Below are positions 23,137-36,529 of a stretch of DNA of 64,000 bases, one piece after another. The translations under genes were made by a program, and so were the position numbers. A model generated the notes under the pieces. It searched no databases, was not told the DNA's origin, and saw nothing but the letters and a program-made list of their open reading frames with translations. The stretch comes from Crossaster papposus (lineage: Eukaryota; Echinodermata; Asteroidea; Velatida; Solasteridae): contig JBAIAA010000009.1 in NCBI GenBank assembly GCA_037893245.1, positions 2,046,001-2,110,000 on the forward strand, written 5' to 3'. Within the stretch, counting starts at the first letter, position 1; every line of letters begins with the position of its first letter.

Positions 23137-23150
23137 CGGCCCACGGTCTA
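23137..23150 (-). repeat. right terminal inverted repeat
   Basis: CGGCCCACGGTCTA, the exact reverse complement of the first 14 bases of the element. Confidence 0.95.
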
Positions 23151-23153
23151 ATA
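23151..23153. repeat. target-site duplication ATA, right
   Basis: ATA directly after the right terminal repeat, continuing into GGCCTATGCAGC of the satellite. Confidence 0.9.
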
Positions 23154-26100
23154 GGCCTATGCAGCAATACACGTGTACATACATACACATAAGAAAACAT
23201 GGCTGCGAATGAGGATATTTTTCTCGACATATATCTGAGCTGCGAGCCTCAACGTTGTTCGAGAATAAAGAGACACTCACCAGCTCGACATCTGAGCCAA
23301 AATATTGCCAAATTTCTCACTGGAACAAACCTAAACTGAGACACTCATGCGTCAGGACACTGGCGGCTTATGCCTATGTGGCAATACACGTTTACGTACA
23401 AACACATCAGAAAACATGGCTGCGAATGAGGATAATGTTCTCGACATATATATGAGCTGCGAACCTCAACGTTGTTGGAGAATAAAGAGACATTCAACAC
23501 CTCCACATCTGAGCTAACATATTGCCAAAATTCTCACCGGAAAAGACCAAAACTTTGAGACTCATACGTCAGGACACGGGCGGCATAGGCCTATGAGGCA
23601 ATACACGTGTACACGCATAAACATAAGAAAACATGGCTGCAAATGGGGATAATTTTATGAACTTATATCTGAGCTGCGAACCCCAACGTTGTTCGAGAAT
23701 GAAGAGACACTCGCCAGGTCGACATCTAGGACAAAATATTTCCAAATTTCTCACTGGAAAAAAAACAAACTGTGAGACTCATACGTCAGGACACTGGCGG
23801 CATAGGCCTATACACGTGTACATACATACACATAAGAAAACATGGCTGCGAATGAGGACAATTTTCTCGACATATATCTGAGCTGCGAGCCTCAACGTTG
23901 TTGGAGAATGAAGAGACACTCACCAGCTCAACATCCGAGCCAAAATATTGCCAAATTTCTCACTGGGAAAAAACAAACTGAGAGACGCATGCGGCAGGAT
24001 ACTGGCGGCATAGGCCTATGAGGCAATACACGTGTACATACATACTCATCAGAAAACATGGCTGCGAATGAGGATAATTTTGTCTACTTATATTTGAGCT
24101 GCGAGCCTCAACGTTGTTCGAGAATGAAGAGACACTCACCAGTCCGACATCTGAGCAAAATATTGCCAAATTTCTCACTGAAAAAAACCAAAAAACTGAG
24201 AGACTCATGCGTCAGGATACTGGTGGCATAGGCCTATGCGGCAATACACGGGTACATACATTCACATAAGAAAACATGGCTGCGAATGAGGATAATTTTC
24301 TCGACATATATCTGAGCTGCGAGCCTCAACGTTGTTCGAGAATGAAGATACACTCACCAGCTCGACATCCGAGCCAAAATATTGCCAAATTGTTCACTGG
24401 AAAAACAAACAAATGAGAGAATCATGCGTCAGGATACTGGCGGCATAGGCCTTTGTGGCAATACACGTGTACATAAATACACATCAGAAAACATGGCTGC
24501 GAATGAGGATAATGTTCTCGACATATATCTGAGCTGCGAACCTCAACTTTGTTCGAGACTGAAGAGACACTCACCAGCTCGACATCTGAGCCAAAATATT
24601 GCCAAATTTCTCACTGGAACAAACCTAAACTGAGAGACTCATGTGTCAGGACACTGGCGGCATATGCCTATGTGGCAATACACGTTTACGTACAAACACA
24701 TCAGAAAACATGGCTGCGAATGAGGATAATGTTCTCGACATATATCTGAGCTGCGAACCTCAACGTTGTTCGAGAATGAAGAGACACTCACCAGCTCGAC
24801 ATCCGAGCCAAAATATTGCCAAATTTCGCACTGGAACAAACCTAAACTGAGAAACTCATGCGTCAGGACACTGGCGGCATATGCCTATGAGGCAATACAC
24901 GTGTACATACTAACACATCAGAAAACATGGCTGCGAATGAGGATATTTTTCTCGACATATATCTGAGCTGCGAACCTCAACGTTGTTCGAGAATGAAGAG
25001 ACACTCGCCAGCTCGACATCTGAGCCAAAATATTTCCAAATTTCTCACTAGAAAAAAACCAAACTGTAAGACTCATACGTCAGGACACGGGAGGAATAGG
25101 CCTATGAGGCAATACACGTGTACATACATACACATAAGAAAACATGGCTGCGAATGAGGACAATTTCCTCGACATATATCTGAGCTGCGAGCCTCAACGT
25201 TGTTTAAGAATGAAGGGACACTCACCAGCCCGACATCTGAGCAAAAATATTGCCAAATTTCTCACTGGAAAACAAACGAACTTAGAGACCCATGCGTCAG
25301 GATACTGGCGGCATAGGCCTATGCAGCAATACACGTGTACATACATACACATAAGAAAACATGGCTGCGAATGAGGATAATTTTCGCGACATATATCTGA
25401 GCTGCGAGCCTCAACGTTGTTCGAGAATGAAGAACCACTCACCAGCTCGACATCTGAGCCAAAATATTGCCAAATTTCTCACTGGAACAAACCTAAACTG
25501 AGAGACTCATGCGTCAGGACACTGGCGGCATATGCCTATGTGGCAATACACGTTTACGTACAAACACATCAGAAAACATGGCTGCGAATGAGGATAATGT
25601 TCTCGACATATATCTGAGCTGCGAACCTCAACGTAGTTGGAGAAGGAAGAGACATTCAACACCTCCACATCTGAGCTAACATATTGCCAAAATTCTCACC
25701 GGAAGAGACCAAAACTTTGAGACTCATACGTTAGGACACGTGCGGCATAGGCCTATGAGGCAATACACGTGTACACGCATAAACATAAGAAAACATGGCT
25801 GCGAATGAGGATAATTTTATGAACTTATATCTGAGCTGCGAACCCCAACGTTGATCGAGAATGAAGAGACACTCGCCAGCTCGACATCTGGGCCAAAATA
25901 TTTCCAAATTTCTCACTGGAAAAAAACCAAACTGTGAGACTCATACGTCAGGACACGGGCGGCATAGGCCTATACACGTGTACATACATACACATAAGAA
26001 AACATGGCTGCGAATGAGGACAATTTTCTCGACATATATCTGAGCTGCGAGCCTCAACGTTGTTGGAGAATGAAGAGACACTCACCAGCTCAACATCCGA

Positions 26101-29100
26101 GCCAAAATATTGCCAAATTTCTCACTGGGAAAAAACAAACTGAGAGACGCATGCGTCAGGATACTGGCGGCATAGGCCTATGAGGCAATACACGTGTACA
26201 TACATACTCATCAGAAAACATGGCTGCGAATGAGGATAATTTTGTCTACTTATATTTGAGCTGCGAGCCTCAACGTTGTTCGAGAATGAAGAGACACTCA
26301 CCAGTCCGACATCTGAGCAAAATATTGCCAAATTTCTCACTGAAAAAAAACAAAAAACTGAGAGACTCATGCGTCAGGATACTGGTGGCATAGGCTTATG
26401 CGGCAATACACGGGTACATACATTCACATAAGAAAACATGGCTGCGAATGAGGATAATTTTCTCGACATATATCTGAGCTGCGAGCCTCAACGTTGTTTG
26501 AGAATAAAGAGACACTCACCAGCTCGACATCCGAGCCAAAATATTGCCAAATTTTGCACTGGAACAAACCTAAACTGAGAAACTCATGCGTCAGGACACT
26601 GGCGGCATATGCCTATGTGGCAATACACGTGTACATACAAACACATCAGAAGACATGGCTGCGAATGAGGATATTTTTCTCGACATATATCTGAGCTGCG
26701 AGCCTCAACGTTGTTCGAGAATGAAGAGACACTCACCAGCTCGACATCTGAGCCAAAATATTGCCAAATTTCTCACTGGAACAAACCTAAACTGAGAGAC
26801 TCATGCGTCAGGACACTGGCGGCATATGCCTATGTGGCAATACACGTTTACGTACAAACACATCAGAAAACATGGCAGCGAATGAGGATAATGTTCTCGA
26901 CATATATCTGAGCTGCTAACCTCAACGTTGTTCGAGAATGAAGAGACACTCACCACCTCCACATCTGAGCTAACATATCGCCAACATTCTCACCGGAAGA
27001 GACCAAAACTTTGAGAGTCATGCGTCAGGACACTGGCGGCATATGCCTATATACATACACATCAGAAAACATGGCTGCGAATGAGGATAATGTTCTCGAC
27101 ATATATCTGAGCTGCGAACCTCAACGTTGTTCGAGAATGAAGAGACACTCACCAGCTCGACATCTGAGCCAAAATATTGCCAAATTTCTCACTGGAACAA
27201 ACCTAAACTGAGAGACTCATGCGTCAGGACACTGGCGGCATATGCCTATGTGGCAATACACGTTTACGTACAAACACATCAGAAAACATGGCTGCGAATG
27301 AGAATAATGTTCTCGACATATATCTGAGCTGCGAACCTCAACGTTGTTCGAGAATGAAGAGACACTTACCAGCTCGACATCCGAGCAAAAATATTGCCAA
27401 ATTTCGCACTGGAACAAACCTAAACTGAGAAACTCATGCGTCAGGACACTGGCGGCATATGCCTATGTGGCAATACACGTGTACACGCATAAACATAAGA
27501 AAACATGGTTGCGAATGAGGATAATTTTATGAACTTATATCTGAGCTGCGAACCTCAACGTAGTTCGAGAATGAAGAGACACCCGCCAGCTCAACATCTG
27601 AGCCAAAATATTGCCAACTTTCTCACTAAAAAAAACCCAAACTCTGAGACCCATGAGTCAGGACACTGGCGGCATAGGCCTATGCGGTAATACACGTGTA
27701 CATACATACACGTAAGAAAACATGGATGCGAATGAGGATAATATTCTCGACTTATATTTGAGCTGCGAACCTCAACGTTGTTAGAGAATGAAGAGACACT
27801 CACCAGCTCGACATCCGAGCCAAAATATTGCCCAATTTCTCACTGGAAAAAAACCTAAACTGAGAGACTCATGCGTCAGGACACTGGCGGCATATGCCTA
27901 TGTGGCATTACACGTGTAAATACAATCACATCAGAAAACATGGCTGCGAATGAGGATAATGTTCTCGACATATATCTGAGCTGCGAACCTCAACGTTGTT
28001 TGAGAATGAAGAGACACTCACCAGCTCGACATCCGAGCCAAAATATTGCCAAATTTCGCACTGGAACAAACCTAAACTGAGAAACTCATGCGTCAGGACA
28101 CTGGCGGCATATGCCTATGTGGCAATACACGTGTACATACAAACACATCAGAAAACATGGCTGCGAATGAGGATATTTTTGTCGACATATATCTGAGCTG
28201 CGAACCTCAACGTTGTTCGAGAATGAAGAGACACTCGCCAGCTCGACATCTGAGCCAAAATATTTCCAAATTTCTCACTAGAAAAAAACCAAACTGTGAG
28301 ACTCATACGTCAGGACACGGGCGGAATAGGCCTATGAGGCAATACACGTGTACATACATACACATAAGAAAACATGGCTGCGAATGAGGACAATTTCCTC
28401 GACATATATCTGAGCTGCGAGCCTCAACGTTGTTCGAGAATGAAGAGACACTCACCAGCTCGACATCCGAGCCAAAATATTGCCAAATTTCTCACTGGAA
28501 AAAACCTAAACTGAGAGACTCATGCGTCAGGACACTGGCGGCATATGCCTATGTGGCAATACACGTGTAAATACAAACACATCAGAAAACATGGCTGCGA
28601 ATGAGGATATTTTTCTCGACATATATCTGAGCTGCGAACCTCAACGTTGTTCGAGAATGAAGAGACACTCGCCAGCTCGACATCTGAGCCAAAATATTTC
28701 CAAATTTCTCACTAGAAAAAAAACCAAACTGTGAGACTCATACGTCAGGACACGGGCGGAATAGGCCTATGAGGCAATACACGTGTACATACATACACAT
28801 AAGAAAACATGGCTGCAAATGAGGACAATTTCCTCCACATATATCTGAGCTGCGAGCCTCAACGTTGTTCGAGAATGAAGAGACACTCACCAGCTCGACA
28901 TCCGAGCCAAAATATTGCCAAAGTTCTCACTGGGAAAAAACAAACTGAGAGACTCATGCGTCAGGATACTGGCGGCATAGGCCTATGAGGCAATACACAT
29001 GTACATACATACACATCAGAAAACATGGCTGCGAATGAGGATAATGTTCTCGACATAGATCTGAGCTACGAACCTCAACGTTGTTCGAGAATGAAGAGAG

Positions 29101-29955
29101 ACTCACCAGCTCGACATCCGAGCCAAAATATTGCCAAATTTCGCACTGGAACAAACCTAAACTGAGAGAATCATGCGTCAGGACACTGGCGGCATATGCC
29201 TATGTTGCAATACACGTGTACATACAAACACATCAGAAAACATGGCTGCGAATGAGGATATTTTTCTCGACATATATCTGAGCTGCGAACCTCAACGTTG
29301 TTGGAGAATGAAGAGACATTCAACACCTCCACATCTGAGCTAACATATTGCCAAAATTATCACCGGAAGAGACCAACACTTTGAGACTCATACGTCATGA
29401 CTCGGGCGGCATATGCCTATGTGGCAATACACGTGTACACGCATAAACATAAGAAAACATGGCTGCGAATGAGGATAATTTTATGAACTTATATCTGAGC
29501 TGCGAACCTCAACGTAGTTCGAGAATGAAGAGACACTCACCAGCTCGACATCCGAGCCAAAATATTGCCAAATTTCGCACTGGAACAAACCTAAACTGAG
29601 AAACTCAAGCGTCAGGACACTGGCGGCATATGCCTATGTGGCAATACACGTGTACATACAAACACATCAGAAAACATGGCTGCGAATGAGGATATTTTTC
29701 TCGACATATATCTGAGCTGCGAACCTCAACGTTGTTCGAGAATGAAGAGACACTCGCCAGCTCGACATCTGAGCCAAAATATTTCCAAATTTCTCACTAG
29801 AAACAAAACCAAACTGTGAGACTCATACGTCAGGACACGGGCGGAATAGGCCTATGAGGCAATACACGTGTACATACATACACATAAGAAAACATGTCTG
29901 CGAATGAGGACAATTTCCTCGACATATATCTGAGCTGCGAGCCTCAGCGTTGTTT

Positions 29956-32189
29956 GAGAATGAAGAGACACTCGCCAGCTCGACATCTGAGCCAAAATAT
30001 TTCCAAATTTCTCACTAGAAAAAAACCAAACTGTGAGACTCATACGTCAGGACACGGGCGGAATAGGCCTATGAGGCAATATACGTGTACATACATACAC
30101 ATCAGAAAACATGGCTGCGAATGAGGATAATGTTCTCGACATATATCTAAGCTGTAAACCTCAACGTTGTTCGAGAATGAAGAGACACTCACCAGCTCGA
30201 CATCCGAGCCAAAATATTGCCAAATTTCTCACTGGAAAAAAACCTAAACTGAGAGACTCATGCGTCAGGACACTGGCGGCATATGCCTATGTGGCAATAC
30301 ACGTGTAAATACAAACACATCAGAAAACATGGCTGCGAATGAGGATAATGTTCTCGACATATATCTGAGCTGCGAACCTCAACGTTGTTTGAGAATGAAG
30401 AGACACTCACCAGCTCGACATCCGAGCCAAAATATTGCCAAATTTCGCACTGGAACAAACCTAAACTGAGAAACTCATGCGTCAGGACACTGGCGGCATA
30501 TGCCTATGTGGCAATACACGTGTACATACAAACACATCAGAAAACATGGCTGCGAATGAGGATATTTTTGTCGACATATATCTGAGCTGCGAACCTCAAC
30601 GTTGTTCGAGAATGAAGAGACACTCGCCAGCTCGACATCTGAGCCAAAATATTTCCAAATTTCTCACTAGAAAAAAACCAAACTGTGAGACTCATACGTC
30701 AGGACACGGGCGGAATAGGCCTATGAGGCAATATACGTGTACATACATACACATCAGAAAACATGGCTGCGAATGAGGATAATGTTCTCGACATATATCT
30801 GAGCTGCAAACCTCAACGTTGTTCGAGAATGAAGAGACACTCACCAGCTCGACATCCGAGCCAAAATATTGCCAAATTTCGCACTGGAACAAACCTAAAC
30901 TGAGAAACTCATGCGTCAGGACACTGGCGGCATATGCCTATGTGGCAATACACGTGTACACGCATAAACATAAGAAAACATGGCTACGATTGAGGATAAT
31001 TTTATGAACTTATATCTGAGCTGCGAACCTCAACGTAGTTCGAGAATGAAGAGACACTCGCCAGCTCAACATCTGAGCCAAAATATTGCCAACTTTCTCA
31101 CTGAAAAAAAACCAAACTCTGAGACCCATGAGTCAGGACACTGGCGGCATAGGCCTATGCGGTAATACACGTGTACATACATACACGTAAGAAAACATGG
31201 ATGCGAATGAGGATAATATTCTCGACTTATATTTGAGCTGCGAACCTCAACGTTGTTCGAGAATGAAGAGACACTCACCAGCTCGACATCCGAGCCAAAA
31301 TATTGCCAAATTTCTCACTGGAAAAAAACCAAACTCTGAGACCCATGAGTCAGGACACTGGCGGCATAGGCCTATGCGGTAATACACGTGTACATACATG
31401 CACATAAGAAAACATGGATGCGAATGAGGATAATATTCTCGACATATATCTGAGCTGCGAACCTCAACGTTGTTCGAGAATGAAGAGACACTCGCCAGCT
31501 CGACATCTGAGCCAAAATATTTCCAAATTTCTTACTAGAAAAAAACCAAACTGTGAGACTCATACGTCAGGACACAGGCGGAATAGGCCTATGAGGCAAT
31601 ACACGTGTACATAAATACACATAAGAAAACATGGCTGCGAATGAGGACAATTTCCTCGACATATATCTGAGCTGCGAGCCTCAACGTTGTTCGAGAATAA
31701 AGAGACACTCACCAGCTCGACATCCGAGCCAAAATATTGCCAAATTTCGAACTGGAACAAACCTAAACTGAGAAACGCATGCGTCAGAACACTGGCGGCA
31801 TATGCCTATGTGGCAATACACGTGTACATACAAACACATCAGAAAACATGGCTGCGAATGAGGATATTTTTCTCGACATATATCTGAGCTGCGAACCTCA
31901 ACGTTGTTCGAGAATGAAGAGACACTCGCCAGCTCGACATCTGAGCCAAAATATTTCCAAATTTCTCACTAGAAAAAAACCAAACTGTGAGACTCATACG
32001 TCAGGACACGGGCGGAATAGGCCTATGAGGCAATAGACGTGTACATACATACACATAAGAAAACATGGCTGCGAATGAGGACAATTTCCTCGACATATAT
32101 CTGAGCTGCGAGCCTCAACGTTGTTCGAGAATGAAGAGACACTCACCAGCTCGACATCCGAGCCAGAATATTGCCAAATTTCTCACTGG
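29956..32189. repeat. 2.2-kb satellite block, copy 1 (offset 4,340 bp)
   Basis: Matches 34,296-36,529, apparently base for base wherever I compared them. Shared rare variants include CATATATCTAAGCTGTAAACC (30,139 and 34,479), GGCTACGATTGAGG, GAAACGCATGCGTCAGAACA and CAATAGACGTG. The offset of 4,340 bp is exactly 20 monomers. After 32,189 the copies part (GGAACAAACC here, GGGAAAAAAC there). Confidence 0.85.
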
Positions 32190-32198
32190 AACAAACCT

Positions 32199-32978
32199 AA
32201 ACTGAGAGAATCATGCGTCAGGACACTGGCGGCATATGCCTATGTTGCAATACACGTGTACATACAAACACATCAGAAAACATGGCTGCGAATGAGGATA
32301 TTTTTCTCGACATATATCTGAGCTGCGAACCTCAACGTTGTTGGAGAATGAAGAGACATTCAACACCTCCACATCTGAGCTAACATATTGCCAAAATTAT
32401 CACCGGAAGAGACCAACACTTTGAGACTCATACGTCATGACTCGGGCGGCATATGCCTATGTGGCAATACACGTGTACACGCATAAACATAAGAAAACAT
32501 GGCTGCGAATGAGGATAATTTTATGAACTTATATCTGAGCTGCGAACCTCAACGTAGTTCGAGAATGAAGAGACACTCGCCAGCTTAACATCTGAGCCAA
32601 AATATTGCCAACTTTCTCACTGAAAAAAACCAAACTCTAAGACCCATGAGTCAGGACACTGGCGGCATAGGCCTATGCGGTAATACACGTGTACATACAT
32701 ACACATAAGAAAACATGGATGCGAATGAGGATAATATTCTCGACTTATATTTGAGCTGCGAACCTCAACGTTGTTCGAGAATGAAGAGACACTCACCAGC
32801 TCGAGATCCGAGCCAAAATATTGCCAAATTTCTCACTGGAAAAAAACCTAAACTGAGATACTCATGCGTCAGGACACTGGCGGCATACGCCTATGTGGCA
32901 ATACACGTGTAAATACAAACACATCAGAAAACATGGCTGCGAATGAGGATAATGTTCTCGACATATATCTGAGCTGCG
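32199..32978. repeat. block shared with 12,450-13,229
   Basis: Carries the same rare markers (GAGAGAATCATGCG, ACGTCATGACTCGGG, CAGCTTAACATC, CTCGAGATCCGAG). Its first 385 bp also match about 29,154-29,538 at an offset of about 3,040 bp (14 monomers). It contains the last CTCCACATCTGAGCTAAC monomer in the window (near 32,370). Confidence 0.7.
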
Positions 32979-34295
32979 AACCTCAACGTTGTTTGAGAAT
33001 AAAGAGACACTCACCAGCTCGACATCCGAGCCAAAATATTGCCAAATTTCGCACTGGAACAAACCTAAACTGAGAAACTCAAGCGTCAGGACACTGGCGG
33101 CATATGCCTATGTGGCAATACACGTGTACATACAAACACATCAGAAAACATGGCTGCGAATGAGGATATTTTTCTCGACATATATCTGAGCTGCGAACCT
33201 CAACGTTGTTCGAGAATGAAGAGACACTCGCCAGCTCGACATCTGAGCCAAAATATTTCCAAATTTCTCACTAGAAACAAAACCAAACTGTGAGACTCAT
33301 ACGTCAGGACACGGGCGGAATAGGCCTATGAGGCAATACACGTGTACATACATACACATAAGAAAACATGTCTGCGAATGAGGACAATTTCCTCGACATA
33401 TATCTGAGCTGCGAGCCTCAGCGTTGTTTGAGAATGAAGAGACACTCACCAGCTCGACATCCGAGCCAAAATATTGCCAAATTTCTCACTGGGAAAAAAC
33501 AAACTGAGAGACCCATGCGTCAGGATACTGGCGGCATAGGCCTATGAGGCAATACACGTGTAAATACAAACACATCAGAAAACATGGCTGCGAATGAGGA
33601 TAATGTTCTCGACATATATCTGAGCTGCGAACCTCAACGTTGTTTGAGAATGAAGAGATACTCACCAGCTCGACATCCGAGCCAAAATATTGCCAAATTT
33701 CGAACTGGAACAAACCTAAACTGAGAAACTCATGCGTCAGAACACTGGCGGCATATGCCTATGTGGCAATACACGTGTACATACAAACACATCAGAAAAC
33801 ATGGCTGCGAATGAGGATATTTTTCTCAACATATATCTGAGCTGCGAACCTCAACGTTGTTCGAGAATGAAGAGACACTCGCCAGCTCGACATCTGAGCC
33901 AAAATATTTCCAAATTTCTCACTAGAAAAAAACCAAACTGTGAGACTCATACGTCAGGACACGGGCGGAATAGGCCTATGAGGCAATATACGTGTACATA
34001 CATACACATAAGAAAACATGGCTGCGAATGAGGACAATTTCCTCGACATATATCTGAGCTGCGAGCCTCAACGTTGTTCGAGAATGAAGAGACACTCACC
34101 AGCTCGACATCCGAGCCAGAATATTGCCAAATTTCTCACTGGGAAAAAACAAACTGAGAAACTCATGCGTCAGGATACTGGCGGCATAGGCCTATGAGGC
34201 AATACACGTGTACATACAAACACATCAGAAAACATGGCTGCGAATGAGGATATTTTTCTCAACATATATCTGAGCTGCGAACCTCAACGTTGTTC

Positions 34296-36529
34296 GAGAA
34301 TGAAGAGACACTCGCCAGCTCGACATCTGAGCCAAAATATTTCCAAATTTCTCACTAGAAAAAAACCAAACTGTGAGACTCATACGTCAGGACACGGGCG
34401 GAATAGGCCTATGAGGCAATATACGTGTACATACATACACATCAGAAAACATGGCTGCGAATGAGGATAATGTTCTCGACATATATCTAAGCTGTAAACC
34501 TCAACGTTGTTCGAGAATGAAGAGACACTCACCAGCTCGACATCCGAGCCAAAATATTGCCAAATTTCTCACTGGAAAAAAACCTAAACTGAGAGACTCA
34601 TGCGTCAGGACACTGGCGGCATATGCCTATGTGGCAATACACGTGTAAATACAAACACATCAGAAAACATGGCTGCGAATGAGGATAATGTTCTCGACAT
34701 ATATCTGAGCTGCGAACCTCAACGTTGTTTGAGAATGAAGAGACACTCACCAGCTCGACATCCGAGCCAAAATATTGCCAAATTTCGCACTGGAACAAAC
34801 CTAAACTGAGAAACTCATGCGTCAGGACACTGGCGGCATATGCCTATGTGGCAATACACGTGTACATACAAACACATCAGAAAACATGGCTGCGAATGAG
34901 GATATTTTTGTCGACATATATCTGAGCTGCGAACCTCAACGTTGTTCGAGAATGAAGAGACACTCGCCAGCTCGACATCTGAGCCAAAATATTTCCAAAT
35001 TTCTCACTAGAAAAAAACCAAACTGTGAGACTCATACGTCAGGACACGGGCGGAATAGGCCTATGAGGCAATATACGTGTACATACATACACATCAGAAA
35101 ACATGGCTGCGAATGAGGATAATGTTCTCGACATATATCTGAGCTGCAAACCTCAACGTTGTTCGAGAATGAAGAGACACTCACCAGCTCGACATCCGAG
35201 CCAAAATATTGCCAAATTTCGCACTGGAACAAACCTAAACTGAGAAACTCATGCGTCAGGACACTGGCGGCATATGCCTATGTGGCAATACACGTGTACA
35301 CGCATAAACATAAGAAAACATGGCTACGATTGAGGATAATTTTATGAACTTATATCTGAGCTGCGAACCTCAACGTAGTTCGAGAATGAAGAGACACTCG
35401 CCAGCTCAACATCTGAGCCAAAATATTGCCAACTTTCTCACTGAAAAAAAACCAAACTCTGAGACCCATGAGTCAGGACACTGGCGGCATAGGCCTATGC
35501 GGTAATACACGTGTACATACATACACGTAAGAAAACATGGATGCGAATGAGGATAATATTCTCGACTTATATTTGAGCTGCGAACCTCAACGTTGTTCGA
35601 GAATGAAGAGACACTCACCAGCTCGACATCCGAGCCAAAATATTGCCAAATTTCTCACTGGAAAAAAACCAAACTCTGAGACCCATGAGTCAGGACACTG
35701 GCGGCATAGGCCTATGCGGTAATACACGTGTACATACATGCACATAAGAAAACATGGATGCGAATGAGGATAATATTCTCGACATATATCTGAGCTGCGA
35801 ACCTCAACGTTGTTCGAGAATGAAGAGACACTCGCCAGCTCGACATCTGAGCCAAAATATTTCCAAATTTCTTACTAGAAAAAAACCAAACTGTGAGACT
35901 CATACGTCAGGACACAGGCGGAATAGGCCTATGAGGCAATACACGTGTACATAAATACACATAAGAAAACATGGCTGCGAATGAGGACAATTTCCTCGAC
36001 ATATATCTGAGCTGCGAGCCTCAACGTTGTTCGAGAATAAAGAGACACTCACCAGCTCGACATCCGAGCCAAAATATTGCCAAATTTCGAACTGGAACAA
36101 ACCTAAACTGAGAAACGCATGCGTCAGAACACTGGCGGCATATGCCTATGTGGCAATACACGTGTACATACAAACACATCAGAAAACATGGCTGCGAATG
36201 AGGATATTTTTCTCGACATATATCTGAGCTGCGAACCTCAACGTTGTTCGAGAATGAAGAGACACTCGCCAGCTCGACATCTGAGCCAAAATATTTCCAA
36301 ATTTCTCACTAGAAAAAAACCAAACTGTGAGACTCATACGTCAGGACACGGGCGGAATAGGCCTATGAGGCAATAGACGTGTACATACATACACATAAGA
36401 AAACATGGCTGCGAATGAGGACAATTTCCTCGACATATATCTGAGCTGCGAGCCTCAACGTTGTTCGAGAATGAAGAGACACTCACCAGCTCGACATCCG
36501 AGCCAGAATATTGCCAAATTTCTCACTGG
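34296..36529. repeat. 2.2-kb satellite block, copy 2 (offset 4,340 bp)
   Basis: Copy of 29,956-32,189, exactly 20 monomers away. The near-perfect match indicates a recent copying event such as unequal exchange or gene conversion, or an assembly duplication. Confidence 0.85.

Larger units (their letters stand above)
14660..23150 (+). mobile_element. Academ-like DNA transposon, 8,491 bp
   Basis: An insert in the satellite bounded by perfect 14-bp terminal inverted repeats and a 3-bp ATA duplication, with extra 20-bp inverted repeats just inside the ends. It carries one five-exon plus-strand gene whose product combines Cys/His modules, an XPG/FEN1-like nuclease signature and a CXC cluster. From knowledge of transposon classes, XPG-nuclease proteins and 3-4-bp target duplications characterise Academ elements; that assignment is from memory and not from a search. 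A PIF/Harbinger element also makes 3-bp duplications, but its protein is different. The 3' end holds a nested LINE fossil. Coding exons are open, but a middle block of the protein may be absent, so autonomy is uncertain. Confidence 0.8.
13206..29538. repeat. 8.2-kb tandem duplication of satellite, copy 2 (interrupted by transposon)
   Basis: Second copy of the 4,990-12,829 block, split by the transposon at 14,660-23,150. The left junction near 13,206 is a visible hybrid monomer. Its first half follows the AATGTTCTCGAC class and its second half carries GAGCCTCAACGTTGTTGGAG and CAGCTCAACATCCGAG, as at about 5,020. Similarity to copy 1 ends near 29,538, where CACTCGCCAGCTTAAC is replaced by CACTCACCAGCTCGAC. 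Confidence 0.85.

Noticed and set aside
14660-23150. PIF/Harbinger or piggyBac assignment
   Set aside because: A 3-bp duplication would fit PIF/Harbinger, but the XPG-like and CXC protein does not. piggyBac uses TTAA and has a different protein.
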